From contig PJAB01000257.1 of NCBI GenBank assembly GCA_002887195.1, forward strand, positions 1 to 31,771: a stretch of DNA of 31,771 bases. The letters run 5' to 3'. This DNA is from Chrysochromulina parva. Its lineage: Eukaryota; Haptophyta; Prymnesiales; Chrysochromulinaceae. The notes beneath the pieces were generated by a model. That model did not search any database. It saw only the letters and a program-made list of their open reading frames with translations, and was not told where the DNA came from. Every line of letters begins with the position of its first letter. The first letter of the stretch is position 1. Positions 27,202 through 31,771 of this stretch are shown here, piece after piece. A program made the position numbers and the translations under genes.

Positions 27202-28443
27202 ATGACGAATGCTGAAAAAAAGCGAAACATGTTCACGGTACCGGGTACATTCACAGAGGCTGATGATATTAGACGCATGCATGCGACGACACGCTCCGTA
27301 ACTTGGCGCGGCATTGAGCTGACGGTGCGGCTCCCGCCGCCGGGAGATGCCTCCTGCCCGCGGTGTGCGGGCAATAACAAGCGCGCTCACGAATGCTCAT
27401 TGTCAAGATCTGGCATGTCAGCCGCACTCAAAGCAGCTGACAAGAGGTTAAAGGCAGCAGAGAGGGCGGAGGCAGCAGCAAAAGCGGATGCGGAGCCGGA
27501 GCGGCCGAAGCGCTTCGCTGTATCCGGAGTCCCTCCACTCCAGCTCATTGCGCACGACTTTATCGTCCGCTGCCACGCTGCAGAGCTCGAGCGACTCCAC
27601 ACTGCTGCTGCTGAGGCGCTCGTTCCGCTCCGTGAGGCGTGGGCACGCGAGCGCAGAGCTGCACTTCGAGAGGCGAGGGCAAGCAACGGGCACCAGGTGG
27701 GCGTCGGCGTGTCTGAGGCCCCATTTCAGTATGGCCACCACGGATGCGGTGACGCTCCGGAGTGCATGCGCATGCACGTGGCAGAGGCGGCCATCCGCAT
27801 CCGGTCTGATGCAGAGTGGCGCGCGTACCTCAGCCGACAAGATGCACAGTTACGAGCCGCGGACGAGGCGATGCGTGCGCGCCATGCAATGATGCTTGAG
27901 CCGACGAGGCACTCTGTGGCTGCTAACTACCAAAGCTGGCTTCGCTGTGCAAAGCCTAATTGCGGCGCCTTCTTCGCTGAGCCACGTGGCCTCAGGGTGC
28001 GACGCCAATGCTGGGGCGTGCATGCGGACAGCTCAGGCTCGGCGAACCCGGGCTCGTTTTGTGTGTGTGACGTACGCATGGACCTGTGCGCCATGTGCCT
28101 CCCCGTGCGCATTGTGCTCTGCGCGCTCTGCGACGAGCTCTTCTGCAGTGGCTGCGCCCATGGCCATCGCCTCTGGTGTGCACATGCCAAGGCTGGCCGA
28201 TGCGGCCTCGCCCCCGACAATGCCTCAGGCGGCGGTTGTAAGCGTTGGGCCGCAGGCCATTGCCGCAGCCCCATACCATTCGGGACGGAGCTTGAGTGCA
28301 CCTGCGGCACGCTTAGCTGTGCCAGCTGCGTACAGCCTTGCGGCTACGGCGGTGCTTTGCCCCATCGCGTAGGCAGGAGGAGGACGTGCTCTGGGCACTC
28401 GTGCTGGCAATGCGCGCGGACGCACACACATATGGGCCCTTAG
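27202..28443 (+). CDS. Cys-rich, probably zinc-binding protein of unknown function
   Basis: The frame gives 413 residues and starts only 69 bp after the previous stop codon. Near the N-terminus WRGIELTVRLPPPGDASCPRC is followed by C65 (C52-x2-C55-x9-C65), a small finger. The middle (about 80-250) is Ala/Arg/Glu-rich helix. From about 250 on there are paired Cys/His residues in ring-like spacing: CAKPNC, CVCDVRMDLCAMC, CALCDELFCSGCAHGHRLWC, CTCGTLSCASCVQPC. These suggest several zinc sites, perhaps a RING- or B-box-related module, but the spacing fits no family I can name. The last ~30 residues (GRRRTCSGHS to the end) may be read through a missed splice site. It could be nuclear or a ubiquitin-system protein; this is only inference. 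Confidence 0.6.
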   Translation: MTNAEKKRNMFTVPGTFTEADDIRRMHATTRSVTWRGIELTVRLPPPGDASCPRCAGNNKRAHECSLSRSGMSAALKAADKRLKAAERAEAAAKADAEPERPKRFAVSGVPPLQLIAHDFIVRCHAAELERLHTAAAEALVPLREAWARERRAALREARASNGHQVGVGVSEAPFQYGHHGCGDAPECMRMHVAEAAIRIRSDAEWRAYLSRQDAQLRAADEAMRARHAMMLEPTRHSVAANYQSWLRCAKPNCGAFFAEPRGLRVRRQCWGVHADSSGSANPGSFCVCDVRMDLCAMCLPVRIVLCALCDELFCSGCAHGHRLWCAHAKAGRCGLAPDNASGGGCKRWAAGHCRSPIPFGTELECTCGTLSCASCVQPCGYGGALPHRVGRRRTCSGHSCWQCARTHTHMGP

Positions 28444-28913
28444 TGCGCCGGCGCGACGAGAAGTTCATCGTGCTTACGATCTCATTCGATTCGAGAGCGA
28501 GGAAGTTAACATGTCCCACCTTTCCGCACACCTTTTTGCTTTTTACAGAGAATTTCCAGGCTATTAATAACCACCACATGAATTCTAACACTACGACTCC
28601 ACCTCACTCACGCACTGCCGATCGCCTACCCTCCGACGCCCCCGCCCTTTTTGCATCGAGGATTTTGGAGGAAGTATCATTTGTACGACAAAAGGACATT
28701 TGTGTTAACGTTCAACCGCGCCCTCCACGTTGTGTCTCCACGGGACCCCTGTGGTTGTGCGTCTCCGAGATGGCAAGTTAACGTGAACGTGTTAACGTTC
28801 ACACCACACGTCACATGAAACGCCTTTTTCAATGCGCCTCGACGACCAACGCCGTCTAGTGCTCGCGGCGGCAGCCGCGGGGCTGTCCCAACAGCCAGCA
28901 TCGCCCAGGTCAG
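28444..28913. other. Intergenic with GTTAAC/AACGTT elements and a hairpin
   Basis: No supported gene. GTTAACGT-type words recur (about 28702, 28778 and 28791). GTGAACG (28783-28789) and CGTTCAC (28796-28802) form a perfect 7-bp stem with a 6-nt loop, 112 bp before the next ATG. Confidence 0.6.
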
Positions 28914-29915
28914 ATGGCACACATGCTGGGAAGCGTTCTCCTCGAGTCGGGCAGCGGCGAAGCCGTCGGCGCACCCCATAACAGCAACAGCCTCAATTGG
29001 CTCATCGTCGGCATCGTGGTCTTAATGGTGGTCCGCATGGGCCTTCGGAATGTCCTGAAAGTATGCTTCAAAAAGTGCGGATGCGGCAAAGGCGGTGGTG
29101 GTGATGGTGAGGGAAACGGGGACGTGCACGTGGAGGTGTTCCTCAACAAGCCGGATCCTGCCTTTTTACTTGGATTCGTCAAAATCAAGCAGAATGACTT
29201 AGTCGACGATGTCGTTGTCCGCGTTGCCGCCAGCCTGCTGCCGCACCTTGAGGCACCGCCTGAGCTGGAAGTGTTCGCGTGCCGCTGGCCACCGACGCCT
29301 CCACTTCTGGTGCCGTTAGCGCCGACCCTCGAAATACCTTTGTATCAGCGAGGCCGCTGCGTTCGGCTTTGCGCGCTTCTCGCCGAGACCCTCCGCCTCT
29401 ATCCATGCCTGCGATTGCTCGAGCAGTGCACTGCCGTGCCCGCGACCAAAGCGGTCGAGATCTTTACCAGCGATCGCGTGCTTGTCGTCCGAGTGCATGG
29501 CGCGGGCAGCGTCGAACTGGTGCTGCCACCGCCAATCGCTGCTACGCCGTTTCACACGGCTGGCGGCGGCAGGGGCAAGGGTAAGTGTCGAGGCCGCGGC
29601 GGCGGCTGGGACCATGGTGGAGGCCGTGCGGTCAGACGGGATGATGGCGGCAGCCTAGGTGGGGCCCAGGGCAAATGCAAGGGGCACGGGGCCGCAGAGG
29701 TTCACGAAGCACTACTACCGAGTGCAGAGTCATTAGCTATGGAGCTTCAGCCGCCCACTTCAGTCCAAGGCGAGGCTATCGGCGGCGCTGCAACGGGCGC
29801 GCTGAGGAGTACAGAGGGAAGGAGCGGCGGACTCGGCACGGAGCCTCATGAAGGGGTCCGACGGGGCGCCACGAAGAATACGACCTCGACGATGGATGTG
29901 GCATCGGCCGTTTAA
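28914..29915 (+). CDS. Single-pass membrane protein of unknown function
   Basis: The protein has 333 residues. A short N-terminus is followed by one hydrophobic helix (LNWLIVGIVVLMVVRMGL, about 27-45), a basic Cys motif (KVCFKKCGCGK) suited to the cytosolic face, then a soluble region (~65-215) with beta-like hydrophobic alternation (VHVEVFLNK, DLVDDVVVRVAASLL, AVEIFTSDRVLVVRVHGAG). That region may be a small ubiquitin-like or other beta-rich domain. The last ~115 residues are Gly/Arg/Lys-rich and low in complexity. The Cys cluster next to the membrane could be palmitoylated. I do not recognise the family, and the reading frame in the Gly-rich tail is less certain than in the first 215 residues. 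Confidence 0.55.
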   Translation: MAHMLGSVLLESGSGEAVGAPHNSNSLNWLIVGIVVLMVVRMGLRNVLKVCFKKCGCGKGGGGDGEGNGDVHVEVFLNKPDPAFLLGFVKIKQNDLVDDVVVRVAASLLPHLEAPPELEVFACRWPPTPPLLVPLAPTLEIPLYQRGRCVRLCALLAETLRLYPCLRLLEQCTAVPATKAVEIFTSDRVLVVRVHGAGSVELVLPPPIAATPFHTAGGGRGKGKCRGRGGGWDHGGGRAVRRDDGGSLGGAQGKCKGHGAAEVHEALLPSAESLAMELQPPTSVQGEAIGGAATGALRSTEGRSGGLGTEPHEGVRRGATKNTTSTMDVASAV

Positions 29916-30156
29916 ATCTGCAAGATGTGTTTGGCGAGAGTTCTTCATGACTTCATCCAAATCGTCGATCATCGTGAGCCCATGCGACCGTGAGCGGTCC
30001 CGACATGAGCAAGTTAAGCGACACCGGGGGAGTACAGATTCTGTCCCGACCTAAAATGGAAACCTGTATGCACGCGGCGCGACGTTTCACAAAAGCAAAG
30101 CAAGCGCGGACTGTGCTGTGGCCTCCCGTTCCGAAGGCCACATTGAAACGATCATC

Positions 30157-31771
30157 ATGCGCGTTTTCTCTCAGCATGACGAGTTGAACAAGGCGCTGCG
30201 CGAGAAGACGCGAAAAGACTGGGCGCCGCTACGGTCTCACTCTGCGTCTCCGTACACTCGGAGTTTGACTAGCGTGGCATCACTCCCTGCTCTGCAAATG
30301 GCCACACGGTCGCCCGGGTCACGCTCTGGGTCACCAGAATCACGCCCCCTCACCAGAGAGAGTATGCGCCCGATCACGCCTGCGAGTATTGCGAGTATTG
30401 CGAGTATGCCAGCCGCGGGGTTGTCGTCGAGTGCGGTGCAACAAGGGTCGCTGCTGTCTCCGTCCGTCACGAAAGCATACGAGATGTCCGGGGCCGAAGA
30501 GCGTGCTGTGCTGCGGAAGCGTGTGCGTGAGCTCGAGTCGGCGCTCAGCCGGGCAGTAACAACGCTGTCGCGGGAGCGCAAGGAGCGTCACGAATACCAG
30601 ATCGAGGAGAAGCGGCGCCTCAAGGAGGATGAAGAGGCGATTCGCGCGTGGCGCAAAGAGATGGAGGCCCAGATGGCGCGGGTGCGCAAGGAGGCTCAAG
30701 AGCAGTCCATAATGGCGCAACAGGGCACAATGAATGAGCTCTCAGCTCTCGAGCAAGAGACTAAGGCTCTCCAAGAGCGCGAGAAGCAAGCTCGGGTCGA
30801 TTTGCTTCGCCGTCAGGTTGCTCGGAGGATGATGAATGCAGACATCACGCGCGGCTGGTCGGCGTGGTACGTCATGTGGGAGGAGCGCACCCGCAATTCG
30901 GCACTCATCCGGAGGGCGGGGATGCGGCTTATAAAACCTGCGATGTCGTTCGCCTATGGCACGTGGAAACATGACTGGGATCAGACGAGGATCAAGGAGG
31001 CGATGGCTAAGGCGAGAGAACGCGAAGCCTTGGCAGCGGGCGGAGTGACGTACCTGGAAGAACAGCTACGTAAGCTCCGCGAGCACTACGAGGTGCGGCT
31101 CGCCGCCTCGGAGCAGGCTCGGCAGGAGTTGGCCGCGGAGCTCGAGGGGCTCACCGGCAGCGTTGAGGAGAAGGAGCGCCTACTCGCAGAGCAGGAGGCC
31201 AAGGCGAGAGAGGAGCGCATCGAGCTGCTGCGGAGGCAGATCGTGCGACGCATCATGAACAAAGACATTGGCCGAGGGTGGACAGCCTGGTACACGACGT
31301 GGGAGGAGAAGGTCATCCAAAAGCAGAGGATGCAGAGGGTCGCCAACAAGCTGCGTGCGCCGGAGACTTCCGCCGCATATGCATTCTGGCGTCAGGACTG
31401 GGAGAAAGCCGTGGACAAGGCAAAGCAGATGCAGCTCAAGATGCGCGAGGCCTTCCTCACCGACGGTGCCGAGGGGCTGAAGGATGAGCTCAACCGGGTC
31501 CGCGTGGAGTTTGAGAAGAGGTTCCAGACCGTGGTGAAGGAGCGCGATGAGTTGCGTGCGCGGCTGGATCAGGCAGGCGGTGATCTCGAAGCGAAGCAAC
31601 GGGCGCACCAAGAGGAGCTTCAACGGCAGAGAGAGCAGCGCGTGAAGCACTTGTCCGAGATGATCGCTCGCCGCATCCTCAAAAAGGATCTGGCTCGCGG
31701 CTGGACCGCCTGGCACGGCATGTGGGAGGAGAGGGTGACCGCCAAGCGGCGGCTGCAGGCTGCAGCGGCCC
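30157..31771 (+). CDS. Coiled-coil protein with GWxAW 141-residue repeats, 3' partial
   Basis: About 538 residues are visible before the window ends; the frame is still open. The first ATG after an in-frame TAA at 30052 is at 30157, though sequence just before it (GHIETII) is open and could belong to an upstream exon. Residues ~1-110 are Ser/Pro-rich with ASI three times in tandem; then a long coiled coil begins (ERAVLRKRVRELESALSRAV). From residue ~213 a module recurs at 30793, 31216 and 31639, exactly 423 bp apart. Each starts R-x2-LLRRQ-x2-RR, then GW(S/T)AW(Y/H)-x2-WEE, and units one and two end P-x3-AY-x-(T/F)W-x2-DW. Each 64-residue W-rich helical module is separated by ~77 residues of coiled coil. 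This resembles repeats in large cytoskeletal or centrosomal algal proteins; the function is not known. Confidence 0.75.
   Translation, partial: MRVFSQHDELNKALREKTRKDWAPLRSHSASPYTRSLTSVASLPALQMATRSPGSRSGSPESRPLTRESMRPITPASIASIASMPAAGLSSSAVQQGSLLSPSVTKAYEMSGAEERAVLRKRVRELESALSRAVTTLSRERKERHEYQIEEKRRLKEDEEAIRAWRKEMEAQMARVRKEAQEQSIMAQQGTMNELSALEQETKALQEREKQARVDLLRRQVARRMMNADITRGWSAWYVMWEERTRNSALIRRAGMRLIKPAMSFAYGTWKHDWDQTRIKEAMAKAREREALAAGGVTYLEEQLRKLREHYEVRLAASEQARQELAAELEGLTGSVEEKERLLAEQEAKAREERIELLRRQIVRRIMNKDIGRGWTAWYTTWEEKVIQKQRMQRVANKLRAPETSAAYAFWRQDWEKAVDKAKQMQLKMREAFLTDGAEGLKDELNRVRVEFEKRFQTVVKERDELRARLDQAGGDLEAKQRAHQEELQRQREQRVKHLSEMIARRILKKDLARGWTAWHGMWEERVTAKRRLQAAAA
30386..30411 (+). 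repeat. 9-bp tandem repeat GCGAGTATT x3, coding ASI
   Basis: Two GCGAGTATT units and a third ending ATG lie in frame in the Ser-rich head of the GWxAW protein. Confidence 0.85.

Noticed and set aside
28677..28979. Minus-strand frame of 100 codons upstream of the single-pass membrane gene
   Set aside because: It repeats NVNT around the inverted GTTAACGT words and overlaps the next gene's start; no protein-like features.

Overview
This window looks like nuclear DNA of a unicellular alga, most likely a haptophyte or a close ecological analogue. The DNA is GC-rich. Genes lie on both strands without operon logic. Several genes are split by short GT-AG introns. The protein families are eukaryotic: PP2C phosphatase, XRCC2-type RAD51 paralogue, alpha-kinase, exostosin/GT47 glycosyltransferase and long Ala/Glu/Arg coiled coils. 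A thioredoxin-like protein carries a signal ending in LAFAP, the kind of signal-plus-transit motif with Phe at the cleavage site used for plastids of secondary origin. The species is an inference; nothing here fixes it.

Layout. 398-1465 (-) Frag1/DRAM/Sfk1-like membrane protein. 1682-4219 (+) PP2C phosphatase with a half-LIM finger. 5105-6574 (+) unknown multipass membrane protein. 7052-7886 (-) unrecognised, frame-broken coding region. 8296-9420 (+) XRCC2-like. 9569-10832 (+) alpha-kinase with one intron. 11400-11805 (-) small unknown gene with one intron. 12149-15022 (-) coiled coil with two long polyQ tracts. 15417-16739 (-) homoserine dehydrogenase with one intron. 16963-17799 (+) plastid-type thioredoxin-like protein. 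18181-21080 (+) long coiled coil with one intron. 21525-23832 (-) GT47 glycosyltransferase with three introns. 24121-27132 (+) large unknown protein. 27202-28443 (+) Cys-rich protein. 28914-29915 (+) single-pass membrane protein. 30157 to the window end (+) is a coiled-coil protein with an exact 141-residue repeat, cut by the window edge.

The most unusual signal is in the introns. Five introns in three genes on both strands (homoserine dehydrogenase, the coiled coil at 18181 and all three GT47 introns) are largely built of a degenerate ~10-base motif around CTGATKGC. It is always in the sense orientation of the host gene and contains CTGAT, a fit to the branch-point consensus. In two of these introns the repeat unit also includes a copy of the 5' splice site and exon tail. 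The alpha-kinase intron has nearly the same 20-odd bases at both of its ends. Together these suggest introns made and enlarged by tandem duplication of splice-site-containing DNA. The 34-bp duplication over the homoserine dehydrogenase start codon and the 42-bp coding triplication in the coiled coil show that tandem duplication is active in exons too.

The genes share no obvious pathway: they cover signalling, DNA repair, amino-acid synthesis, plastid redox and glycan synthesis. No rRNA, tRNA, CRISPR array or recognisable transposon was found.
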